Shown: positions 51,101 to 63,452 of the stretch, in pieces | Position numbering within the stretch: the stretch's first letter is position 1 | Layout: each line of letters begins with the position of its first letter | Origin: Hippasteria phrygiana | Taxonomy: Eukaryota; Echinodermata; Asteroidea; Valvatida; Goniasteridae | Assembly (NCBI GenBank): GCA_037893225.1 | Contig: JAZGUH010000261.1 | Span: forward strand, 868,001 to 932,000 | Direction of reading: 5' to 3' | DNA: 64,000 bases | Translations under genes and position numbers: made by a program | Notes under the pieces: generated by a model | What the model was told of the DNA's origin: nothing | The model's input: the letters and a program-made list of their open reading frames with translations, nothing else | Databases searched by the model: none

Positions 51101-52921
51101 TCTAGCGCAACAATTTGAGACCATCGCCAGCTTCAGAGCGTTAGAACTTTTCGAGATAATTCAAACCTCCCAACACATTTCTTCCCGTGAACTTTGTTTG
51201 CGTTCTCCCGTTTACTGCATTGTGACTGCTTAACGTTTGCCACATTTTCAGATGAACGCCCCTCCTTTCCCTGTTCATAATTGAATGGGATATTGACCAA
51301 ATCCAGTATGTTTTACACGTATGGGTAGCTTAGATCTAGCGCAACAATTTGAGACCATCGCCAGCTTCAGAGCGTTAGAACTAGTGGAGAAAATTCACAC
51401 CTCGCAACAAATTTCTTCCCGTGAACTCTGTGTGCGTTCTCCCGTTTACTGCATTGTGACTGCTTAACGTTTGCCAAATTTTCAGATGAACGCCCCTCCT
51501 TTCCCTGTTCATAATTGAATGGGATATTGACCAAATCCAGTATGTTTTACACGTATGGGTAGCTTAGATCTAGCGCAACAATTTGAGACCATCGCCAGCT
51601 TCAGAGCGTTAGAACTCGTGGAGAAAATTCAAACCTCGCAACAAATTTCTTCCCGTGAACTCTGTGTGCGTTCTCCCGATTACTGCATTGTGACTGCTTA
51701 ACGTTTGCCAAATTTTCAGATGAACGCCCCTCCTTTCCCTGTTCATAATTGAATGGGATATTGACCAAATCCAGTAATTTTTACACGTAAGGGTAGCTTA
51801 GATCTAGCGCAACAATTTGAGACCATCGCCAGCTTCACAGCGTTAGAACTCTTCGAGAAAATGCAAACCTCGCAACAAATTTCTTCCCGTGAACTCTGTG
51901 TGCGTTCTCCCGTTTACTGCATTGTGACTGCTTAACGTTTGCCAAATTTTCAGATGAACGCCCCTCCTTTCCCTGTTCATAATTGAATGGGATATTGACC
52001 AAATCCAGTATGTTTTACACGTATGGGTAGCTTAGATCTAGCGCAACAATTTGAGACCATCGCCAGCTTCAGAGCGTTAGAACTTTTCGAGATAATTCAA
52101 ACCTCGCAACAAATTTCTTCCCGTGAACTCTGTGTGCGTTCTCCCGATTACTGCATTGTGACTGCTTAACGTTTGCCAAATTTTCAGATGAACGCCCCTC
52201 CTTTCCCTGTTCATAATTGAATGGGATATTGACCAAATCCAGTATGTTTTACACGTATGGGTAGCTTAGATCTAGCGCAACAATTTGAGACCATCGCCAG
52301 CTTCAGAGCGTTAGAACTCGTGGAGAAAATTCAAACCTCGCAACAAATTTCTTCCCGTGAACTCTGTGTGCGTTCTCCCGATTACTGCATTGTGACTGCT
52401 TAACGTTTGCCAAATTTTCAGATGAACGCCCCTCCTTTCCCTGTTCATAATTGAATGGGATATTGACCAAATCCAGTAATTTTTACACGTAAGGGTAGCT
52501 TAGATCTAGCGCAACAATTTGAGACCATCGCCAGCTTCACAGCGTTAGAACTCTTCGAGAAAATGCAAACCTCGCAACAAATTTCTTCCCGTGAACTCTG
52601 TGTGCGTTCTCCCGTTTACTGCATTGTGACTGCTTAACGTTTGCCAAATTTTCAGATGAACGCCCCTCCTTTCCCTGTTCATAATTGAATGGGATATTGA
52701 CCAAATCCAGTATGTTTTACACGTATGGGTAGCTTAGATCTAGCGCAACAATTTGAGACCATCGCCAGCTTCACAGCGTTAGAACTTTTCGAGATAATTC
52801 AAACCTCGCAACAAATTTCTTCCCGTGAACTCTGTGTGCGTTCTCCCGATTACTGCATTGTGACTGCTTAACGTTTGCCAAATTTTCAGATGAACGCCCC
52901 TCCTTTCCCTGTTCATAATTG

Positions 52922-53155
52922 AATGGGATATTGACCAAATCCAGTATGTTTTACACGTATGGGTAGCTTAGATCTAGCGCAACAATTTGAGACCATCGCC
53001 AGCTTCAGAGCGTTAGAACTCGTGGAGAAAATTCAAACCTCGCAACAAATTTCTTCCCGTGAACTCTGTGTGCGTTCTCCCGATTACTGCATTGTGACTG
53101 CTTAACGTTTGCCAAATTTTCAGATGAACGCCCCTCATTTCCCTGTTCATAATTG
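52922..53155. repeat. Hybrid monomer 11/7 at the entry to a 8-9-10 cassette
   Basis: Through position 162 it is type 11 (ACTCGTGG, A127, A162). At position 216 it has the A (CCCTCATTT) found otherwise only in right-half type 7 copies, and it is followed by type 8, as type 7 normally is. The exchange lies between 163 and 216, about 53084-53136. It shows how the 8-9-10 cassette came to stand after an 11-12-13 unit here without a complete type 7. Confidence 0.85.
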
Positions 53156-56100
53156 AATGGGATATTGACCAAATCCAGTAATGTTTACACGTATGGGTAG
53201 CTTAGATCTAGCGCAACAATTTGAGACCATCGCCAGCTTCAGAGCGTTAGAACTTTTCGAGATAATTCAAAACTCGCAACAAATTTCTTCCCGTGAACTT
53301 TGTGTGCTTTCTCCCGTTTACTGCATTGTGACTGCTTAACGTTTGCCACATTTTCAGATGAACGCCCCTCCTTTCCCTGTTCATAATTGAATGGGATATT
53401 GACCAAATCCAGTATGTTTTACACGTATGGGTAGCTTAGATCTAGCGCAACAATTTGAGACCATCGCCAGTTTCAGAGCGTTATAACTCGTGGAGAAAAT
53501 TCAAACCTCGCAACAGATTTCTTCCCGTGAACTCTGTGTGCGTTCTCCCGTTTACTGCATTGTGACTGCTTAACGTTTGCCAAAATATTCAGATGAACGC
53601 CCCTCCTTTCCCTGTTCATAATTGAATGGGATATTGACCAAATCCAGTAATTTTTGCACGTATGGGTAGCTTAGATCTAGCGCAACAATTTGAGACCATC
53701 GCCAGCTTCAGAGCGTTAGAACTAGTGGAGAAAATTCAAACCTCGCAACACATTTCTTCCCGTGAACTCTGTGTGCGTTCTCCCGTTTACTGCATTGTGA
53801 CTGCTTAACGTTTGCCAAATTTTCCGATGAACGCCCCTCCTTTCCCTGTTCATAATTGAATGGGATATTGACCAAATCCAGTATGTTTTACACGTATGGG
53901 TAGCTTAGATCTAGCGCAACAATTTGAGACCATCGCCAGCTTCAGAGCGTTAGAACTTTTCGAGATAATTCAAACCTCGCAACACATTTCTTCCCGTGAA
54001 CTTTGTTTGCGTTCTCCCGTTTACTGCATTGTGACTGCTTAACGTTTGCCACATTTTCAGATGAACGCCCCTCCTTTCCCTGTTCATAATTGAATGGGAT
54101 ATTGACCAAATCCAGTATGTTTTACACGTATGGGTAGCTTAGATCTAGCGCAACAATTTGAGACCATCGCCAGCTTCAGAGCGTTAGAACTAGTGGAGAA
54201 AATTCACACCTCGCAACAAATTTCTTCCCGTGAACTCTGTGTGCGTTCTCCCGTTTACTGCATTGTGACTGCTTAACGTTTGCCAAATTTTCAGATGAAC
54301 GCCCCTCCTTTCCCTGTTCATAATTGAATGGGATATTGACCAAATCCAGTATGTTTTACACGTATGGGTAGCTTAGATCTAGCGCAACAATTTGAGACCA
54401 TCGCCAGCTTCAGAGCGTTAGAACTCGTGGAGAAAATTCAAACCTCGCAACAAATTTCTTCCCGTGAACTCTGTGTGCGTTCTCCCGATTACTGCATTGT
54501 GACTGCTTAACGTTTGCCAAATTTTCAGATGAACGCCCCTCCTTTCCCTGTTCATAATTGAATGGGATATTGACCAAATCCAGTAATTTTTACACGTAAG
54601 GGTAGCTTAGATCTAGCGCAACAATTTGAGACCATCGCCAGCTTCACAGCGTTAGAACTTTTCGAGAAAATGCAAACCTCGCAACAAATTTCTTCCCGTG
54701 AACTCTGTGTGCGTTCTCCCGTTTACTGCATTGTGACTGCTTAACGTTTGCCAAATTTTCAGATGAACGCCCCTCCTTTCCCTGTTCATAATTGAATGGG
54801 ATATTGACCAAATCCAGTATGTTTTACACGTATGGGTAGCTTAGATCTAGCGCAACAATTTGAGACCATCGCCAGCTTCAGAGCGTTAGAACTTTTCGAG
54901 ATAATTCAAACCTCGCAACAAATTTCTTCCCGTGAACTCTGTGTGCGTTCTCCCGATTACTGCATTGTGACTGCTTAACGTTTGCCAAATTTTCAGATGA
55001 ACGCCCCTCCTTTCCCTGTTCATAATTGAATGGGATATTGACCAAATCCAGTATGTTTTACACGTATGGGTAGCTTAGATCTAGCGCAACAATTTGAGAC
55101 CATCGCCAGCTTCAGAGCGTTAGAACTCGTGGAGAAAATTCAAACCTCGCAACAAATTTCTTCCCGTGAACTCTGTGTGCGTTCTCCCGATTACTGCATT
55201 GTGACTGCTTAACGTTTGCCAAATTTTCAGATGAACGCCCCTCCTTTCCCTGTTCATAATTGAATGGGATATTGACCAAATCCAGTAATTTTTACACGTA
55301 AGGGTAGCTTAGATCTAGCGCAACAATTTGAGACCATCGCCAGCTTCAGAGCGTTAGAACTCTTCGAGAAAATGCAAACCTCGCAACAAATTTCTTCCCG
55401 TGAACTCTGTGTGCGTTCTCCCGTTTACTGCATTGTGACTGCTTAACGTTTGCCAAATTTTCAGATGAACGCCCCTCCTTTCCCTGTTCATAATTGAATG
55501 GGATATTGACCAAATCCAGTATGTTTTACACGTATGGGTAGCTTAGATCTAGCGCAACAATTTGAGACCATCGCCAGCTTCAGAGCGTTAGAACTTTTCG
55601 AGATAATTCAAACCTCGCAACACATTTCTTCCCGTGAACTTTGTTTGCGTTCTCCCGTTTACTGCATTGTGACTGCTTAACGTTTGCCACATTTTCAGAT
55701 GAACGCCCCTCCTTTCCCTGTTCATAATTGAATGGGATATTGACCAAATCCAGTATGTTTTACACGTATGGGTAGCTTAGATCTAGCGCAACAATTTGAG
55801 ACCATCGCCAGCTTCAGAGCGTTAGAACTAGTGGAGAAAATTCACACCTCGCAACAAATTTCTTCCCGTGAACTCTGTGTGCGTTCTCCCGTTTACTGCA
55901 TTGTGACTGCTTAACGTTTGCCAAATTTTCAGATGAACGCCCCTCCTTTCCCTGTTCATAATTGAATGGGATATTGACCAAATCCAGTATGTTTTACACG
56001 TATGGGTAGCTTAGATCTAGCGCAACAATTTGAGACCATCGCCAGCTTCAGAGCGTTAGAACTCGTGGAGAAAATGCAAACCTCGCAACAAATTTCTTCC

Positions 56101-58538
56101 CGTGAACTCTGTGTGCGTTCTCCCGTTTACTGCATTGTGACTGCTTAACGTTTGCCAAATTTTCAGATGAACGCCCCTCCTTTCCCTGTTCATAATTGAA
56201 TGGGATATTGACCAAATCCAGTATGTTTTACACGTATGGGTAGCTTAGATCTAGCGCAACAATTTGAGACCATCGCCAGCTTCAGAGCGTTAGAACTTTT
56301 CGAGATAATTCAAACCTCGCAACAAATTTCTTCCCGTGAACTCTGTGTGCGTTCTCCCGATTACTGCATTGTGACTGCTTAACGTTTGCCAAATTTTCAG
56401 ATGAACGCCCCTCCTTTCCCTGTTCATAATTGAATGGGATATTGACCAAATCCAGTATGTTTTACACGTATGGGTAGCTTAGATCTAGCGCAACAATTTG
56501 AGACCATCGCCAGCTTCAGAGCGTTAGAACTCGTGGAGAAAATTCAAACCTCGCAACAAATTTCTTCCCGTGAACTCTGTGTGCGTTCTCCCGATTACTG
56601 CATTGTGACTGCTTAACGTTTGCCAAATTTTCAGATGAACGCCCCTCCTTTCCCTGTTCATAATTGAATGGGATATTGACCAAATCCAGTAATTTTTACA
56701 CGTAAGGGTAGCTTAGATCTAGCGCAACAATTTGAGACCATCGCCAGCTTCAGAGCGTTAGAACTCTTCGAGAAAATGCAAACCTCGCAACAAATTTCTT
56801 CCCGTGAACTCTGTGTGCGTTCTCCCGTTTACTGCATTGTGACTGCTTAACGTTTGCCAAATTTTCAGATGAACGCCCCTCCTTTCCCTGTTCATAATTG
56901 AATGGGATATTGACCAAATCCAGTATGTTTTACACGTATGGGTAGCTTAGATCTAGCGCAACAATTTGAGACCATCGCCAGCTTCAGAGCGTTAGAACTT
57001 TTCGAGATAATTCAAACCTCGCAACACATTTCTTCCCGTGAACTTTGTTTGCGTTCTCCCGTTTACTGCATTGTGACTGCTTAACGTTTGCCACATTTTC
57101 AGATGAACGCCCCTCCTTTCCCTGTTCATAATTGAATGGGATATTGACCAAATCCAGTATGTTTTACACGTATGGGTAGCTTAGATCTAGCGCAACAATT
57201 TGAGACCATCGCCAGCTTCAGAGCGTTAGAACTAGTGGAGAAAATTCACACCTCGCAACAAATTTCTTCCCGTGAACTCTGTGTGCGTTCTCCCGTTTAC
57301 TGCATTGTGACTGCTTAACGTTTGCCAAATTTTCAGATGAACGCCCCTCCTTTCCCTGTTCATAATTGAATGGGATATTGACCAAATCCAGTATGTTTTA
57401 CACGTATGGGTAGCTTAGATCTAGCGCAACAATTTGAGACCATCGCCAGCTTCAGAGCGTTAGAACTCGTGGAGAAAATTCAAACCTCGCAACAAATTTC
57501 TTCCCGTGAACTCTGTGTGCGTTCTCCCGATTACTGCATTGTGACTGCTTAACGTTTGCCAAATTTTCAGATGAACGCCCCTCCTTTCCCTGTTCATAAT
57601 TGAATGGGATATTGACCAAATCCAGTAATTTTTACACGTAAGGGTAGCTTAGATCTAGCGCAACAATTTGAGACCATCGCCAGCTTCACAGCGTTAGAAC
57701 TCTTCGAGAAAATGCAAACCTCGCAACAAATTTCTTCCCGTGAACTCTGTGTGCGTTCTCCCGTTTACTGCATTGTGACTGCTTAACGTTTGCCAAATTT
57801 TCAGATGAACGCCCCTCCTTTCCCTGTTCATAATTGAATGGGATATTGACCAAATCCAGTATGTTTTACACGTATGGGTAGCTTAGATCTAGCGCAACAA
57901 TTTGAGACCATCGCCAGCTTCACAGCGTTAGAACTTTTCGAGATAATTCAAACCTCGCAACAAATTTCTTCCCGTGAACTCTGTGTGCGTTCTCCCGATT
58001 ACTGCATTGTGACTGCTTAACGTTTGCCACATTTTCAGATGAACGCCCCTCCTTTCCCTGTTCATAATTGAATGGGATATTGACCAAATCCAGTATGTTT
58101 TACACGTATGGGTAGCTTAGATCTAGCGCAACAATTTGAGACCATCGCCAGCTTCAGAGCGTTAGAACTCGTGGAGAAAATTCAAACCTCGCAACAAATT
58201 TCTTCCCGTGAACTCTGTGTGCGTTCTCCCGATTACTGCATTGTGACTGCTTAACGTTTGCCAAATTTTCAGATGAACGCCCCTCCTTTCCCTGTTCATA
58301 ATTGAATGGGATATTGACCAAATCCAGTAATTTTTACACGTAAGGGTAGCTTAGATCTAGCGCAACAATTTGAGACCATCGCCAGCTTCAGAGCGTTAGA
58401 ACTCTTCGAGAAAATGCAAACCTCGCAACAAATTTCTTCCCGTGAACTCTGTGTGCGTTCTCCCGTTTACTGCATTGTGACTGCTTAACGTTTGCCAAAT
58501 TTTCAGATGAACGCCCCTCCTTTCCCTGTTCATAATTG

Positions 58539-61112
58539 AATGGGATATTGACCAAATCCAGTATGTTTTACACGTATGGGTAGCTTAGATCTAGCGCAAC
58601 AATTTGAGACCATCGCCAGCTTCAGAGCGTTAGACCTTTTCGAGATAATTCAAACCTCGCAACACATTTCTTCCCGTGAACTTTGTTTGCGTTCTCCCGT
58701 TTACTGCATTGTGACTGCTTAACGTTTGCCACATTTTCAGATGAACGCCCCTCCTTTCCCTGTTCATAATTGAATGGGATATTGACCAAATCCAGTATGT
58801 TTTACACGTATGGGTAGCTTAGATCTAGCGCAACAATTTGAGACCATCGCCAGCTTCAGAGCGTTAGAACTAGTGGAGAAAATTCACACCTCGCAACAAA
58901 TTTCTTCCCGTGAACTCTGTGTGCGTTCTCCCGATTACTGCATTGTGACTGCTTAACGTTTGCCAAATTTTCAGATGAACGCCCCTCCTTTCCCTGTTCA
59001 TAATTGAATGGGATATTGACCAAATCCAGTATGTTTTACACGTATGGGTAGCTTAGATCTAGCGCAACAATTTGAGACCATCGCCAGCTTCAGAGCGTTA
59101 GAACTCGTGGAGAAAATTCAAACCTCGCAACAAATTTCTTCCCGTGAACTCTGTGTGCGTTCTCCCGATTACTGCATTGTGACTGCTTAACGTTTGCCAA
59201 ATTTTCAGATGAACGCCCCTCCTTTCCCTGTTCATAATTGAATGGGATATTGACCAAATCCAGTAATTTTTACACGTAAGGGTAGCTTAGATCTAGCGCA
59301 ACAATTTGAGACCATCGCCAGCTTCACAGCGTTAGAACTCTTCGAGAAAATGCAAACCTCGCAACAAATTTCTTCCCGTGAACTCTGTGTGCGTTCTCCC
59401 GTTTACTGCATTGTGACTGCTTAACGTTTGCCAAATTTTCAGATGAACGCCCCTCCTTTCCCTGTTCATAATTGAATGGGATATTGACCAAATCCAGTAT
59501 GTTTTACACGTATGGGTAGCTTAGATCTAGCGCAACAATTTGAGACCATCGCCAGCTTCAGAGCGTTAGAACTTTTCGAGATAATTCAAACCTCGCAACA
59601 AATTTCTTCCCGTGAACTCTGTGTGCGTTCTCCCGATTACTGCATTGTGACTGCTTAACGTTTGCCAAATTTTCAGATGAACGCCCCTCCTTTCCCTGTT
59701 CATAATTGAATGGGATATTGACCAAATCCAGTAATTTTTACACGTAAGGGTAGCTTAGATCTAGCGCAACAATTTGAGACCATCGCCAGCTTCAGAGCGT
59801 TAGAACTCTTCGAGAAAATGCAAACCTCGCAACAAATTTCTTCCCGTGAACTCTGTGTGCGTTCTCCCGTTTACTGCATTGTGACTGCTTAACGTTTGCC
59901 AAATTTTCAGATGAACGCCCCTCCTTTCCCTGTTCATAATTGAATGGGATATTGACCAAATCCAGTATGTTTTACACGTATGGGTAGCTTAGATCTAGCG
60001 CAACAATTTGAGACCATCGCCAGCTTCAGAGCGTTAGACCTTTTCGAGATAATTCAAACCTCGCAACACATTTCTTCCCGTGAACTTTGTTTGCGTTCTC
60101 CCGTTTACTGCATTGTGACTGCTTAACGTTTGCCACATTTTCAGATGAACGCCCCTCCTTTCCCTGTTCATAATTGAATGGGATATTGACCAAATCCAGT
60201 ATGTTTTACACGTATGGGTAGCTTAGATCTAGCGCAACAATTTGAGACCATCGCCAGCTTCAGAGCGTTAGAACTAGTGGAGAAAATTCACACCTCGCAA
60301 CAAATTTCTTCCCGTGAACTCTGTGTGCGTTCTCCCGATTACTGCATTGTGACTGCTTAACGTTTGCCAAATTTTCAGATGAACGCCCCTCCTTTCCCTG
60401 TTCATAATTGAATGGGATATTGACCAAATCCAGTATGTTTTACACGTATGGGTAGCTTAGATCTAGCGCAACAATTTGAGACCATCGCCAGCTTCAGAGC
60501 GTTAGAACTCGTGGAGAAAATTCAAACCTCGCAACAAATTTCTTCCCGTGAACTCTGTGTGCGTTCTCCCGATTACTGCATTGTGACTGCTTAACGTTTG
60601 CCAAATTTTCAGATGAACGCCCCTCCTTTCCCTGTTCATAATTGAATGGGATATTGACCAAATCCAGTAATTTTTACACGTAAGGGTAGCTTAGATCTAG
60701 CGCAACAATTTGAGACCATCGCCAGCTTCACAGCGTTAGAACTCTTCGAGAAAATGCAAACCTCGCAACAAATTTCTTCCCGTGAACTCTGTGTGCGTTC
60801 TCCCGTTTACTGCATTGTGACTGCTTAACGTTTGCCAAATTTTCAGATGAACGCCCCTCCTTTCCCTGTTCATAATTGAATGGGATATTGACCAAATCCA
60901 GTATGTTTTACACGTATGGGTAGCTTAGATCTAGCGCAACAATTTGAGACCATCGCCAGCTTCAGAGCGTTAGAACTTTTCGAGATAATTCAAACCTCGC
61001 AACAAATTTCTTCCCGTGAACTCTGTGTGCGTTCTCCCGATTACTGCATTGTGACTGCTTAACGTTTGCCAAATTTTCAGATGAACGCCCCTCCTTTCCC
61101 TGTTCATAATTG
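58539..61112. repeat. Recent duplication at a 1404-bp offset, marked by a private C
   Basis: The type 1b monomers at 58539 and 59943 both read TTAGACCTTTTC where all other copies read TTAGAACTTTTC, and both are followed by a type 2 with A162 rather than T162, then 11-12-13. The offset is exactly six monomers. After type 13 the first copy continues with 12 and the second with 11-12. Confidence 0.85.
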
Positions 61113-63452
61113 AATGGGATATTGACCAAATCCAGTATGTTTTACACGTATGGGTAGCTTAGATCTAGCGCAACAATTTGAGACCATCGCCAGCTTCAGA
61201 GCGTTAGAACTCGTGGAGAAAATTCAAACCTCGCAACAAATTTCTTCCCGTGAACTCTGTGTGCGTTCTCCCGATTACTGCATTGTGACTGCTTAACGTT
61301 TGCCAAATTTTCAGATGAACGCCCCTCCTTTCCCTGTTCATAATTGAATTGGATATTGACCAAATCCAGTAATTTTTACACGTAAGGGTAGCTTAGATCT
61401 AGCGCAACAATTTGAGACCATCGCCAGCTTCACAGCGTTAGAAGTCTTCGAGAAAATGCAAACCTCGCAACAAATTTCTTCCCGTGAACTCTGTGTGCGT
61501 TCTCCCGTTTACTGCATTGTGACTGCTTAACGTTTGCCAAATTTTCAGATGAACGCCCCTCCTTTCCCTGTTCATAATTGAATGGGATATTGACCAAATC
61601 CAGTATGTTTTACACGTATGGGTAGCTTAGATCTAGCGCAACAATTTGAGACCATCGCCAGCTTCACAGCGTTAGAACTTTTCGAGATAATTCAAACCTC
61701 GCAACAAATTTCTTCCCGTGAACTCTGTGTGCGTTCTCCCGATTACTGCATTGTGACTGCTTAACGTTTGCCAAATTTTCAGATGAACGCCCCTCCTTTC
61801 CCTGTTCATAATTGAATGGGATATTGACCAAATCCAGTATGTTTTACACGTATGGGTAGCTTAGATCTAGCGCAACAATTTGAGACCATCGCCAGCTTCA
61901 GAGCGTTAGAACTAGTGGAGAAAATTCAAACCTCGCAACAAGTTTCTTCCCGTGAACTCTGTGTGCGTTCTCCCGTTTACTGCATCGTGACTGCTTAACG
62001 TTTGCCAAATTTTCAGATGAACGCCCCTCATTTCCCTGTTCATAATTGAATGGGATATTGACCAAATCCAGTAATTTTTACACGTATGGGTAGCTTAGAT
62101 CTAGCGCAACAATTTGAGACCATCGCCAGCTTCAGAGCGTTAGAACTTTTCGAGATAATTCAAAACTCGCAACAAATTTCTTCCCGTGAACTTTGTGTGC
62201 TTTCTCCCGTTTACTGCATTGTGACTGCTTAACGTTTGCCACATTTTCAGATGAACGCCCCTCCTTTCCCTGTTCATAATTGAATGGGATGTTGACCAAA
62301 TCCAGTATGTTTTACACGTATGGGTAGCTTAGATCTAGCGCAACAATTTGAGACCATCGCCAGCTTCAGAGCGTTAGAACTCGTGGAGAAAATTCAAACC
62401 TCGCAACAAATTTCTTCCCGTGAACTCTGTGTGCGTTCTCCCGATTACTGCATTGTGACTGCTTAACGTTTGCCAAATTTTCAGATGAACGCCCCTCCTT
62501 TCCCTGTTCATAATTGAATTGGATATTGACCAAATCCAGTAATTTTTACACGTAAGGGTAGCTTAGATCTAGCGCAACAATTTGAGACCATCGCCAGCTT
62601 CACAGCGTTAGAAGTCTTCGAGAAAATGCAAACCTCGCAACAAATGTCTTCCCGTGAACTCTGTGTGCGTTCTCCCGTTTACTGCATTGTGACTGCTTAA
62701 CGTTTGCCAAATTTTCAGATGAACGCCCCTCCTTTCCCTGTTCATAATTGAATGGGATATTGACCAAATCCAGTATGTTTTACACGTATGGGTAGCTTAG
62801 ATCTAGCGCAACAATTTGAGACCATCGCCAGCTTCACAGCGTTAGAACTTTTCGAGATAATTCAAACCTCGCAACAAATTTCTTCCCGTGAACTCTGTGT
62901 GCGTTCTCCCGATTACTGCATTGTGACTGCTTAACGTTTGCCAAATTTTCAGATGAACGCCCCTCCTTTCCCTGTTCATAATTGAATGGGATATTGACCA
63001 AATCCAGTATGTTTTACACGTATGGGTAGCTTAGATCTAGCGCAACAATTTGAGACCATCGCCAGCTTCAGAGCGTTAGAACTAGTGGAGAAAATTCAAA
63101 CCTCGCAACAAGTTTCTTCCCGTGAACTCTGTGTGCGTTCTCCCGTTTACTGCATTGTGACTGCTTAACGTTTGCCAAATTTTCAGATGAACGCCCCTCA
63201 TTTCCCTGTTCATAATTGAATGGGATATTGACCAAATCCAGTAATTTTTACACGTATGGGTAGCTTAGATCTAGCGCAACAATTTGAGACCATCGCCAGC
63301 TTCAGAGCGTTAGAACTTTTCGAGATAATTCAAAACTCGCAACAAATTTCTTCCCGTGAACTTTGTGTGCTTTCTCCCGTTTACTGCATTGTGACTGCTT
63401 AACGTTTGCCACATTTTCAGATGAACGCCCCTCCTTTCCCTGTTCATAATTG
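61113..63452. repeat. Five-monomer tandem duplication (1170 bp) with shared private variants
   Basis: The order 11-12-13-7-8 occurs from 61113 and again from 62283. Both type 12 copies (61347 and 62517) begin AATTGG instead of AATGGG and read GAAGTCTTCG instead of GAACTCTTCG. Both type 8 copies (62049 and 63219) have TAATTTTTA in place of TAATGTTTA. Monomers following each type 8 (62283 and 63453) share GATGTTGACC. One copy has a private ATGTCTT (near 62644) and the other a private GCATCGTG (61982-61989). These few differences make it one of the youngest duplications in the window. Confidence 0.88.

Larger units (their letters stand above)
35135..61814. repeat. Array block 5: higher-order repeat with core 11-12-13-11-12-1b-2
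   Basis: The full seven-monomer unit (1638 bp) starts at 35135, 36773 (plus an extra 1b-2), 38879, 54327 and 57369. Derived units: from 40517, 14-13-7-8-9-10-1b-11-12-1b; from 42858, 14-13-7-8-9-10-1b-2; from 44731, 11-12-13-1b-2; from 45902, 11-12-13-11-12-2; from 47306, 14-13-11-12-11-12-2; from 48944, 14-13-11-12-2; from 50114, 14-13-11-12-1b-2; from 51518, 11-12-13-11-12-13-11/7-8-9-10-1b-2; from 55965, 14-13-11-12-1b-2; from 59007, 11-12-13-12-1b-2; from 60411, 11-12-13-11-12-13. Types 3, 4 and 5 of the left half are absent. Odd-length monomers are the type 9 copies and the type 12 at 44965-45199 (235 bp, with TTTTTGAG replacing TTTTCAG). Confidence 0.88.
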
